From: Mycobacterium sp. OTB74
GTDB taxonomy: Bacteria > Actinomycetota > Actinomycetes > Mycobacteriales > Mycobacteriaceae
Direction of reading: 5' to 3'
Assembly: GCF_029892685.1 (NCBI RefSeq)
Contig: NZ_JARXVD010000017.1
Location: 1-64,000 of the forward strand
Length of the DNA stretch: 64,000 nucleotides
Of the stretch, positions 52,162-59,378 are shown piece by piece. The first letter of the stretch is position 1. Each line of letters begins with the position of its first letter. The notes beneath the pieces were generated by a model, which made no database searches, was not told where the DNA came from, and was given only the letters and a program-made list of their open reading frames with translations. The position numbers and the translations under genes are program-made.

Positions 52162-54084
52162 ATGGACATGTTCACCCCGACACTTGACTGGGGCGGCGAG
52201 CTGGTGACCTCGCTGATATGGATCGCCAAGGCCTGGGCTATCGCCGCGGTCTGCACGTTGTTGGTTCTGGCGGCGCTCCGCCGGTTCACCGTGTGGGGCC
52301 AGCAGTTCTGGCGGATCACCGGTGCGTACTTCGTGGGATCCCAAAGTGTGAAGGTGTGGCTCTGGCTGTCCGCACTGCTGCTCTCGATCATGTTGAGCGT
52401 CCGACTCAACGTGCTGCTCAGTTATCAGAGCAGCGACTTGATGACCAGCTTCCAGGTGATCGCCACCGGCGTCGGCAGCCACAACCAGGCGATGAAAGAG
52501 TCCGGTCGGGACGGCTTCTGGTTGTCCATCACGGTGTTCTCCATCCTGGCCGCCATTTTCATCGCACGACTGATGCTCGACCTGTTCATGGCGCAGCGGT
52601 TCATGCTGGCCTGGCGCGTCTGGCTGACCGATCGACTGACCGGCGACTGGCTGGCCGGCAAGGCCTACTACCGGTCCCGCTTCATCGACGACACCATCGA
52701 CAACCCGGATCAGCGCATCCAGAGCGACATCGACATCTTCACCGCCGGTAACGGCCCAACACCAAACACGCCCAGCATCACCAGCCAATCGGTTCTGTTG
52801 TTCGGCGCGATCCATGCCGTTGCCTCGATGGTGTCATTCGCCGCCATCCTGTGGAATCTGTCGGCAAGCTGGACCTTCGGTGGGTTCACCCTCCCGCGCG
52901 CCATCTTCTGGATCGGCATTGGTTATGTGCTCTTCGCCACGATCATCGCCTTCTGGATCGGCCGGCCGATTATCCGGTTGGCGTTCGACAATGAGAAGTT
53001 CAACGCCGCGTTCCGCTATGCGCTGGTGCGGATGCGCGACGCCGCCGAAGCCGTCGCCTTCTATCACGGTGAAACTGCGGAACGGACCGGGTTGCGACGG
53101 CTATTCGTGCCGGTCGTGACCAACTACAAGCGGTACGTGAACCGGTCGGTCAAATTCAACGGATGGAACTGGTCTATGAGCCAGATCATCGTGTTGTTGC
53201 CCTACATCCTGCAGTTCCCCCGCTTCTACGCGGGTGAGATCACCCTGGGCATGATGAACCAGACCGCCTCCTCGTTCGGGAACATCCAGGACGGGCTCTC
53301 GTTCTTCCGCAACGCCTACGACCAGTTCGCCGGTTACCGAGCCGCAATCATCCGTCTGTACGGGCTGGTGGTCGCCAACGAAGAAGCCCGCGAGCTCCCG
53401 ACCATCGCCACCGAGGACTGCCCCGACCACACCGTCACCATGGACAAGATCTCGGTCAGCACCCCGGACGGCCGCGAACTCATTGAGCCGCTTGACTTCT
53501 CCCTGTACCCCGGCGAGGCGCTGGTGATCACCGGTCCGTCCGGCAGCGGTAAAACCACCCTGCTGCGCAGCCTGGCCAAGATGTGGCCGTACTGCACCGG
53601 CACCATGAAGTGCCCGCTCGAAGAGAACGAGACGCTGTTCCTTTCCCAGCTCCCCTACGTGCCGCTGGGTGATCTCCGGACGGTGGTGAGCTACCCGTGG
53701 ACGGTGGGCACCCACACCGACGACGAACTGAAGCAGGCGCTGACCAAGGTCGCGCTCCCGAACCTGGGCGACCGGCTCGATGAACTGCAGGACTGGGCCA
53801 AGGTGCTCTCACCGGGCGAGCAGCAGCGCGTGGCCTTCGCCCGCGTCCTGCTGACCCGCCCGCGGGCGGTGTTCATGGATGAGTCCACCTCAGCGCTGGA
53901 CGAAGGCCTGGAAATGATGCTGTACCAACTGGTTCGGACCGAGCTTCCCAACACCATCTTCGTCAGTGTCAGCCACCGCAGCACTGTCGAGCAGCATCAC
54001 GAGCAGGAACTGCATCTGCTGGGCGATGGCCGGTGGGAGCTGACCCGGATCACCGACGACGACAACAAACCGGTGCCGGTGTAA
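52162..54084 (+). CDS. bacA: SbmA/BacA-like ABC transporter (Rv1819c-like)
   Basis: 640 residues with six membrane helices in an SbmA/BacA-type domain (FWRITGAYFVGSQSVKVWLWLSALLLSI, RQRIQSD-type coupling region DQRIQSDIDIF) and a fused ATPase. Walker A is GPSGSGKTT (458-466), signature LSPGEQQR (549-556), Walker B VFMDESTSALDE. The M. tuberculosis protein imports vitamin B12 and hydrophilic compounds such as bleomycin and antimicrobial peptides through a large water-filled cavity. The gene is divergent from secA2 over 94 bases, which contain a CTCAGCTGAG palindrome near 52135. Confidence 0.93.
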   Translation: MDMFTPTLDWGGELVTSLIWIAKAWAIAAVCTLLVLAALRRFTVWGQQFWRITGAYFVGSQSVKVWLWLSALLLSIMLSVRLNVLLSYQSSDLMTSFQVIATGVGSHNQAMKESGRDGFWLSITVFSILAAIFIARLMLDLFMAQRFMLAWRVWLTDRLTGDWLAGKAYYRSRFIDDTIDNPDQRIQSDIDIFTAGNGPTPNTPSITSQSVLLFGAIHAVASMVSFAAILWNLSASWTFGGFTLPRAIFWIGIGYVLFATIIAFWIGRPIIRLAFDNEKFNAAFRYALVRMRDAAEAVAFYHGETAERTGLRRLFVPVVTNYKRYVNRSVKFNGWNWSMSQIIVLLPYILQFPRFYAGEITLGMMNQTASSFGNIQDGLSFFRNAYDQFAGYRAAIIRLYGLVVANEEARELPTIATEDCPDHTVTMDKISVSTPDGRELIEPLDFSLYPGEALVITGPSGSGKTTLLRSLAKMWPYCTGTMKCPLEENETLFLSQLPYVPLGDLRTVVSYPWTVGTHTDDELKQALTKVALPNLGDRLDELQDWAKVLSPGEQQRVAFARVLLTRPRAVFMDESTSALDEGLEMMLYQLVRTELPNTIFVSVSHRSTVEQHHEQELHLLGDGRWELTRITDDDNKPVPV

Positions 54085-54165
54085 TCGACGCCCCGGTTTC
54101 GCCTGTGATCGGGGCCTACCCGGTCGGGTGACCGGCCGCCCTGACCGCGGATCAACCGCCGCGCG

Positions 54166-55647
54166 CTACCGGCTAGCGGCGTGTGTTCCGGCCCGGCGGC
54201 CGAAGAACGAACCCTCCCCCAGCTGGGTTCCGCTGGCGTATCCCTTGCCGTCCTGGGCGATGTTCGACGCACAGGCACCCGCGGCATACAGGCCCGGCAC
54301 CACACTGCCGTCCTCGCGCAGTACCTCGCCGTCGAGTGACACGGACAACCCGCCCATGGTGAAACCGGAGTACATCGCCCGGCCCAACGAGAGGTCGAAC
54401 GCGGCCCACGGCCCGTTGTCTTGTGCCGCAACGTAATCGGGCTGCTTGTGGAAGTCCGGGTCCTCACCGCGCGCCGCGGCGGCGTTGTAGCGGTCCAGCG
54501 TCGCAGCCAGCCTCCCGGCCGGAATGTCCAGTGCCGCTTCCATTTCCGCAATCGTTTCCCAGCCGTCGATGAACCGGATCAGAGGCATCGCGGGCATTTC
54601 GGTGTGGGCCTCGTCGACGATCAGGTAGGCGATCTGATCGGGCTGCTCGAGCACGAATGCCGAGGTGCGGGAGTGGTAGGAGTCCTCGTTGACGAAGCGC
54701 TCGCCGTTTTTGTTGACGATGACGCCGGTCAGCAGGATCTCGGGCGGGTAGGCCGCCGCGGTGATGAACAGCTGGTCCAGGTTCTTGGCCACACCGCCGG
54801 CCGACACACCCAACTTGATGCCCAGGCCGTCGTCGTTCGGGTTGCCCAGGATGTAGGGCTCCACCTCACCGTGGTGCTTGGTCTTGCGCTTCTGCCCCAG
54901 CGCCGGGGTGTGCTCGGCGACCATCTCCGGGTTCATCGCGAAGCCACCGGCGGCGATGATCACCGACTTCGCCTTGACCGCGCCGGTCTCGCCGAAGTTC
55001 TTCCAGCGCACGCCCACCACAGCACCGTCACTGTCGAGAACCAGGTTGGTGGCGCCGGTTTCGTATCGGATCTGCACGCCAAGTTGGGCAGCGCGCTTGA
55101 GCAGCAACTCGATCACCATGTTGGCACCGCCCAACTCGCCGGGCACCGGGACCGAGTGCCCGCGCGGTGACGGTGTGGCCTGCTCGCAGAAGGGCCATAC
55201 CTTCTCATTACCGGTGTAGGACAGCCCTTCGGTGCCCGGAGGAACCACCACCTTTCCCGGGTAGAAGCTGCGCTCGAACTGAAACCCCAGGTCCTCCAAC
55301 CAGTTGAAGTGCTCGACGCTGCCGTCGCAGTACGCGCGGATCTTGTCGTGCTCGGGATCGTGTGCGACCGCGACCAGGTACTTGTACATCTCATCGGCGC
55401 TGTCGTCATGTCCGGTGGCCTGCTGCACCGCGGTGCCACCACCGAGGTAGAAGTGCCCGCCGGCCATTGAGGTGGTGCCGCCGGCGCCGGCGGCCTTTTC
55501 CAGCACCAGGACTTTGGCTCCGGCGGCGGCCGCACTCACAGCCGCGCAGCCGCCGGCGATGCCGAAGCCGATCACCACCACGTCAGCTTGATCGGACCAT
55601 TCGGCGACATCTGCGGCGTCGACGATCGAGGGCACTGCGTCCATCAT
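54166..55647 (-). CDS. FAD-dependent dehydrogenase of the 3-ketosteroid/fumarate reductase family (Rv1817-like)
   Basis: 493 residues. FAD site VVVIGFGIAGGCAAVSAAAAGAKVLVLEK (23-51), then GGTTSMAGGHFYLGGG. The C-terminal FAD contact is GLYAAGACASNIAQDGKGYASGTQLGEG. This is the fold of 3-ketosteroid-delta1-dehydrogenases and fumarate reductase flavoproteins. The gene overlaps the VOC gene by 4 bases, and the pair is preceded by a perfect KstR motif, so it is likely to act on a steroid or a related cholesterol degradation product. The exact reaction is not established. Confidence 0.85.
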   Translation of the reverse strand: MMDAVPSIVDAADVAEWSDQADVVVIGFGIAGGCAAVSAAAAGAKVLVLEKAAGAGGTTSMAGGHFYLGGGTAVQQATGHDDSADEMYKYLVAVAHDPEHDKIRAYCDGSVEHFNWLEDLGFQFERSFYPGKVVVPPGTEGLSYTGNEKVWPFCEQATPSPRGHSVPVPGELGGANMVIELLLKRAAQLGVQIRYETGATNLVLDSDGAVVGVRWKNFGETGAVKAKSVIIAAGGFAMNPEMVAEHTPALGQKRKTKHHGEVEPYILGNPNDDGLGIKLGVSAGGVAKNLDQLFITAAAYPPEILLTGVIVNKNGERFVNEDSYHSRTSAFVLEQPDQIAYLIVDEAHTEMPAMPLIRFIDGWETIAEMEAALDIPAGRLAATLDRYNAAAARGEDPDFHKQPDYVAAQDNGPWAAFDLSLGRAMYSGFTMGGLSVSLDGEVLREDGSVVPGLYAAGACASNIAQDGKGYASGTQLGEGSFFGRRAGTHAASR

Positions 55648-56147
55648 TTCTCCTGGTGCTGCTGTTGCTTGATGTAGTCAAAGAACTTCTTGATTTCGGT
55701 TGGTATGCAGGCGATCTCGATGAACGGGACGCCGGCATCGGGGGCAGCCACGTAGGCGAACCGCATGCCGCCGGGCATGACGCCGTCCTGCACGACCGGG
55801 GCGCCGTCGCGATCGGCGTCGGCCAGCGCCTGCTCGAACGCCTGGTCGTCGGGCGCCTCGATGCACACATGGTGCAGCCCCGCCCCGACGGTATCGAGGA
55901 ATTCGCTGTAGATGCTGGTACCGGACACCGGTGCAATCACCTCGAGTTGCATGTCCCCGGCGTAAGACAGCGAGATGTCGGCGAGGAAGTCCGCAGCTTC
56001 GCCACCGAAGGTGCAGGTTTTCGGAGCGAAGTGCACACCGGGCATCCGGGTCCACTTCCGGGCGCCGAGCAATGCGGTGAGCATGGCTTCGGTGGCAGCC
56101 ACGTCACGCGTCACCCAGGCGATCTGGACAGGTGTCTGATTAAGCAT
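55644..56147 (-). CDS. VOC (glyoxalase/dioxygenase-fold) protein
   Basis: 167 residues: MLNQTPVQIAWVTRDVAATEAMLTALLGARKW opens a typical beta-alpha-beta-beta-beta unit. A second unit has GLHHVCIEAPDDQAFEQALADADRDG and IEIACIP. Candidate metal ligands are the His in HHVCIE and the Glu in FIEIACIP. Members include methylmalonyl-CoA epimerases and lyases. It is first in a two-gene operon with the steroid-dehydrogenase-like gene, starting 35 bases downstream of a KstR box. Confidence 0.8.
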   Translation of the reverse strand: MLNQTPVQIAWVTRDVAATEAMLTALLGARKWTRMPGVHFAPKTCTFGGEAADFLADISLSYAGDMQLEVIAPVSGTSIYSEFLDTVGAGLHHVCIEAPDDQAFEQALADADRDGAPVVQDGVMPGGMRFAYVAAPDAGVPFIEIACIPTEIKKFFDYIKQQQHQEK

Positions 56148-56181
56148 CGGGTAGAGAATATCGCCGCCGTGCCACGATGGC

Positions 56182-56195
56182 TAGAACGTGTTCTA
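56182..56195. promoter_or_regulatory. KstR operator upstream of the VOC-flavoprotein operon
   Basis: TAGAACGTGTTCTA is a perfect palindrome and fits the KstR consensus TnnAACnnGTTnnA at every defined base; it extends to CTAGAACGTGTTCTAG (56181-56196). It lies 35-48 bases before the VOC start. KstR represses cholesterol catabolism genes until a cholesterol-derived CoA ester is bound. Confidence 0.82.
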
Positions 56196-56508
56196 GTTTT
56201 CTTCTTCGCCCAGGTAGGCCGCTATGCAGCGGCGTGCCGCGGCTCGCGCCTCATCAGAGTCGGACTCCCGGGTGAACAGGTGCCGCCGGCGTTCCCGGCC
56301 AACCGATAGCTGCCGCCGACCCCGAGCTGACCGGTGACCGGCAGGAACCCGTGTGGATGCGGTCCCGGTTGGTACAGGCGTCCCACAAATCGGCGGCGTC
56401 GGTCGGAAACGACTGGCTGACCGTCACAACGCGGGCGTCAGCGGCTTTCCAGGCGCGGGTGCGGACGGTGCGGAAAACGGCATTGATCTGCGTGGTGACG
56501 TCGATCAT
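56193..56508 (-). pseudogene. SRPBCC (AHSA1-like) protein, frameshifted and internally deleted
   Basis: Starts at ATG 56508 (MIDVTTQINAVFRTVRTRAW) behind CAGGGGAG and reads SQSFPTDAADLWDACTNRDRI, the family start. Family members go on with RIPRWFLPVTG; here the frame breaks and FLPVTGQLGVGGSYRLAGNAGGT follows in the next frame, so a base is missing near 56360. After GGT the central 80 or so residues are absent. A C-terminal piece resumes in a third frame (LFTRESDSDEARAAARRCIAAYLGEEEN), ending at 56193. The gene is dead. Its stop overlaps the KstR box. Confidence 0.75.
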
Positions 56509-56514
56509 CAGACT

Positions 56515-56640
56515 CCCCTGTCGCGTTTTGAGCATGCGGCTTTCGGCGGCCGCCACGTACCCGCCCCGGCCAGGCATCGGCAAATCCGTTGTCGTGCAGC
56601 ACTTTCAGATGCCGCGATGGCGCCGACTGCGTCAGTTCCC
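56515..56640 (-). pseudogene. ArsR-type regulator remnant
   Basis: A frame running out of the protease stop reads RELTQSAPSRHLKVLHDNGFADAW. The segment SAPSRHLKVL resembles the recognition helix of ArsR regulators, which in mycobacteria often precede SRPBCC genes of the AHSA1 type. No N-terminus and no complete domain are left. The remnant abuts the protease gene, so the break that removed it lies there. Confidence 0.45.
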
Positions 56641-57327
56641 GCCCGCGGTCTGTTGTACCACAGCGTCATTCACCTGCTGGTCGGCGGAATTCCATGACAC
56701 TGCGGCCGGAAACTGTCCCCACGTGCTGTTGAACACGCCCACCATGACCGCGCGGTTGTCGGGCGTCACCGTATACACCGGCCCACCCGAATCGCCCTTC
56801 TGGCTGACGATGCCGTTGTCCATGGTGAACCAGCCGTTGTTGACAGCCTGGACGGTCCCGCACGTTTCACCGGTTACCACCCCGAAGTGGCAGACCGGCT
56901 CACCCGGCTGTGGGTTGACGCCCGGATCGGCAACCAGCATGCGCCCGTCCGGCAGGATGTTGTTGACCATGACATCGCCGACGAGCGTGATGGATTCCCA
57001 GTCCGAAATCTGGTGATCGGTGGCGACAGTGGCACCGTCCGGGGTGTTGTCGACGAACCGGATCATGTTGCCGATCATGTGACCATCCCGGTCGGTCACC
57101 GCGCCATCGCCGCGGCAATGCCCCGCGGTGTAGCCGGTGCGGGCTTGAATATCGACATACCCAAGGGTGCAACGGGTGCTGCCCTGATGAATCTCCATGC
57201 CCGGATACACCAAGACGCCTGGATCAGCCTCTGCACTCGGCGCCGAAACGGACATCGAGCCGCCGCAAATTGATGTCGCAACGGCAAGCACCGACAGCGT
57301 CAATGCTGGCAAACCCCCCACAGACAT
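56632..57327 (-). CDS. Secreted trypsin-like serine protease (Rv1815-like)
   Basis: 231 residues from ATG 57327 (MSVGGLPALTLSVLAVATSICGG), with GGAGAAGG just upstream; the frame is open 37 codons further without a signal. The signal peptide ends near SAEA-DPG. Chymotrypsin-fold landmarks: H70 in YTAGHC, S180 in QKGDSGGPVYT, and disulfide candidates C53/C71 and C146/C156. The catalytic Asp is probably in the DHQISDW or ESITL area. It should act in the envelope or outside the cell on unknown substrates. It lies between the ArsR remnant and the lectin gene. Confidence 0.85.
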   Translation of the reverse strand: MSVGGLPALTLSVLAVATSICGGSMSVSAPSAEADPGVLVYPGMEIHQGSTRCTLGYVDIQARTGYTAGHCRGDGAVTDRDGHMIGNMIRFVDNTPDGATVATDHQISDWESITLVGDVMVNNILPDGRMLVADPGVNPQPGEPVCHFGVVTGETCGTVQAVNNGWFTMDNGIVSQKGDSGGPVYTVTPDNRAVMVGVFNSTWGQFPAAVSWNSADQQVNDAVVQQTAGGN

Positions 57328-57456
57328 GGCCTTCTCCGTTCGGTGCAGCCTGCTGATGGCACTCAGCCTACCTGTCGGGTGTCTTCCAGGGCCGAAATCG
57401 CCGATCAGTGCCTGGGTAGCAATCGCAACCTCGGCCAACGGTATTCCCGAAAACCA

Positions 57457-57490
57457 AAGATGGCCCGGAACTTTCGGTCCGGGCCATCTT
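57457..57490 (-). terminator. 13-bp hairpin terminator after the lectin-LysM gene
   Basis: AAGATGGCCCGGA (57457-57469) pairs perfectly with TCCGGGCCATCTT (57478-57490). On the minus strand it is followed by TTTGGTTTTC, giving one of the few terminators here with a T-rich tail. It starts 12 bases after the stop. Confidence 0.85.
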
Positions 57491-57501
57491 CGTTTGCTGC
57501 A

Positions 57502-58107
57502 CTACGGAATGGTCAGCACCTGCCCAGGCTGGATCAGGTCAGGGTTGGCAACACCACTCGCGTTGGCAATCTCCTGGTACCGGTTCCCGTCGCCGTAGAA
57601 CTGCTCGGCGATGGCCCACAACGTGTCGCCGGACTGCACCGTGTAGGTGCGCGGGGCTGGCGGCGGCGGGGGCGGGGGTGGCGGCGGCGGAGCCTGCTCC
57701 TCGACGGCGGCGGGCGCCACGTCGATCAGTTCCGGCTGGGCCTCCGGAGCGGGCGGCGGGGTCGGCGGAGCCTCATCCGTGTGAGTTCCCGACGACCACT
57801 TGGCGCCGTCAGTCGCGTAGAGCACCAGGTTCCGGTCGTCCTGCAACACCAGGCGAACGCCGTTGGCGCCCTTGGTGTCACTGGCCCACACCGCCTTGTC
57901 GCCGTCATACAGCACGAAGTTGCCGTCGTTCTGCACCTCGGCCCGCTGAACGGACTTACCGTTGGTGCCGGTGGACCACTCCGCCTTGTCACCTGCGTAC
58001 AGCACCAGGTTGCCGTCATCTTGCAAAATAACCTTGTAGGCGCCGTTGCTTGACGTCAGCGACTGGCCGACCTCGAGCTTCTCGCCCGCATTAAGAGTGT
58101 CTCCCAC
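57502..58107 (-). CDS. Mannose-binding (beta-prism II) lectin with LysM domain
   Basis: 201 residues. The N-terminal bulb-type lectin domain (1-110) has three sugar sites of the form Q-x-D-x-N-x-V-x-Y: QDDGNLVLY (29-37), QNDGNFVLY (59-67) and QDDRNLVLY (89-97). A proline-rich linker with 11 consecutive prolines (140-150) leads to a LysM peptidoglycan-binding domain (154-201, TYTVQSGDTLWAIAEQFYGDGNRYQEIANASG). It resembles the LysM lectin described in M. smegmatis. There is no signal peptide, so export, if any, must use another route. It could bridge mannosylated glycans and the cell wall. Confidence 0.88.
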   Translation of the reverse strand: MGDTLNAGEKLEVGQSLTSSNGAYKVILQDDGNLVLYAGDKAEWSTGTNGKSVQRAEVQNDGNFVLYDGDKAVWASDTKGANGVRLVLQDDRNLVLYATDGAKWSSGTHTDEAPPTPPPAPEAQPELIDVAPAAVEEQAPPPPPPPPPPPAPRTYTVQSGDTLWAIAEQFYGDGNRYQEIANASGVANPDLIQPGQVLTIP

Positions 58108-58313
58108 GTGGATGTTGCTCCTTTCCGGTTAGAAGCACGACCCTACCCACGAGATTCAGTTTCAGGGGGCGTTTGGCTCGCGGCAATCAAAACAATTGGC
58201 AAATTGTGAGGACAGAAGCCATGAACGCCACCTTGGGCCAAAGCGGCCGGCACCCACGAAACATCAACCGGTAGGCCAGGTTTGGCCAGTGACCCGAAAG
58301 AATGGGGCCGCCG

Positions 58314-59228
58314 TCAGGCGACCCGGACAGCCTCGGGGTCGCAAGCATGCTGTGGCGCCCACCCCGGCGGGCCGAACACGTAACCGAGCCGGTCGCGCAC
58401 CCCGCCGGACCGCCGCAAATCCCGCACGATGGCCGCGTACTCATGCGTCTGCAACTTCCAGATATGGTAGGTGCCAACAGGTTTGGTCAACCCATAGTGC
58501 GGCCTGACGGTCTCCTCGGTGAAGCTGCCGAACAATCGGTCCCAGATGATAAGGATGCCACCGTAGTTCTTGTCCAGATACTGTTCGTCCATACCGTGGT
58601 GCACCCGATGGTGCGACGGCGTGTTGAACACGAATTCAATTGGCCGCCACAATTTTCCGATTCGCTCGGTGTGAATCCAGTATTGGTACACCAGATTCAC
58701 CGAGAAGCTGGCGAACACGATCCACGGCGGGACTCCGAGCGCCGGCAGCAGCGCCCGCATCGCCAGATCGCCACTGGGGTTCCACTTCTGCCGCAGCGCG
58801 GTGGACAAATTGAAGTATTCGCTGGAGTGATGCGCCTGGTGCGTGGCCCAGAAAATCCGCACTCGGTGCGCCATCCGGTGGTACGCGTAGTAGATCAGGT
58901 CTACTCCGAGGATCGCGACCACCCAGGTGTACCAGGCATTTCCGGGCAGGTGCCACGGTGCGACGTAGACGTACAGCGCCGCGTAGCCGACCAGTGCCAG
59001 GAAATTGAGGACACCGCTGGTGAACAGCGATGTGGCGCCCATTGAGATGCTCGCCCAGGCATCCGGCCGCAGATAGGAGCCGGCCGGCGGACGCTCCGCC
59101 TCGTCGTGGGCCAGTTTGCGCGCCGCACCCCATTCCAGCAGCAACGCCACTACGAAGAACGGAATGGCATACGAGACCGGATCGTGCAGCATCGTCGGCA
59201 GCACATCAGACAGCACATCTCGGTTCAC
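58314..59228 (-). CDS. erg3: Sterol desaturase/fatty acid hydroxylase superfamily membrane protein (Erg3-like, Rv1814-like)
   Basis: 304 residues with four to five membrane helices and the di-iron histidine boxes HRMAH (117-121), HQAHH (130-134) and HHRVHH (206-211), plus H186. Members insert hydroxyls or double bonds in sterols and fatty acids with O2. M. tuberculosis Rv1814 carries the Erg3 name by similarity to C-5 sterol desaturase, though mycobacteria do not make ergosterol, so the substrate is probably another lipid. It is divergent from malQ. The 206 bases between it and the lectin gene show no clear feature. Confidence 0.87.
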   Translation of the reverse strand: MNRDVLSDVLPTMLHDPVSYAIPFFVVALLLEWGAARKLAHDEAERPPAGSYLRPDAWASISMGATSLFTSGVLNFLALVGYAALYVYVAPWHLPGNAWYTWVVAILGVDLIYYAYHRMAHRVRIFWATHQAHHSSEYFNLSTALRQKWNPSGDLAMRALLPALGVPPWIVFASFSVNLVYQYWIHTERIGKLWRPIEFVFNTPSHHRVHHGMDEQYLDKNYGGILIIWDRLFGSFTEETVRPHYGLTKPVGTYHIWKLQTHEYAAIVRDLRRSGGVRDRLGYVFGPPGWAPQHACDPEAVRVA

Positions 59229-59378
59229 AGCATTTACCTCCGTAAACAGCGTAACCGGGCATGTGCGGCCGGCGAAGACGGTCTAGGGGCATCGCGGCGT
59301 GCCACAGGCCGGGACCGCGCGCCGGGCGCATCGCCGCTCAGTCCCCGCAGCGGCCCGATTACCGGCAAGATTGCGCAC

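Noticed and set aside
57655..57690. Run of GGC/GGG triplets as a regulatory repeat
   Set aside because: It encodes the 11-proline linker of the lectin-LysM protein; coding constraint explains it.
59106..59378. N-terminal extension of MalQ
   Set aside because: It overlaps the divergent sterol desaturase start and has no resemblance to the MalQ family.
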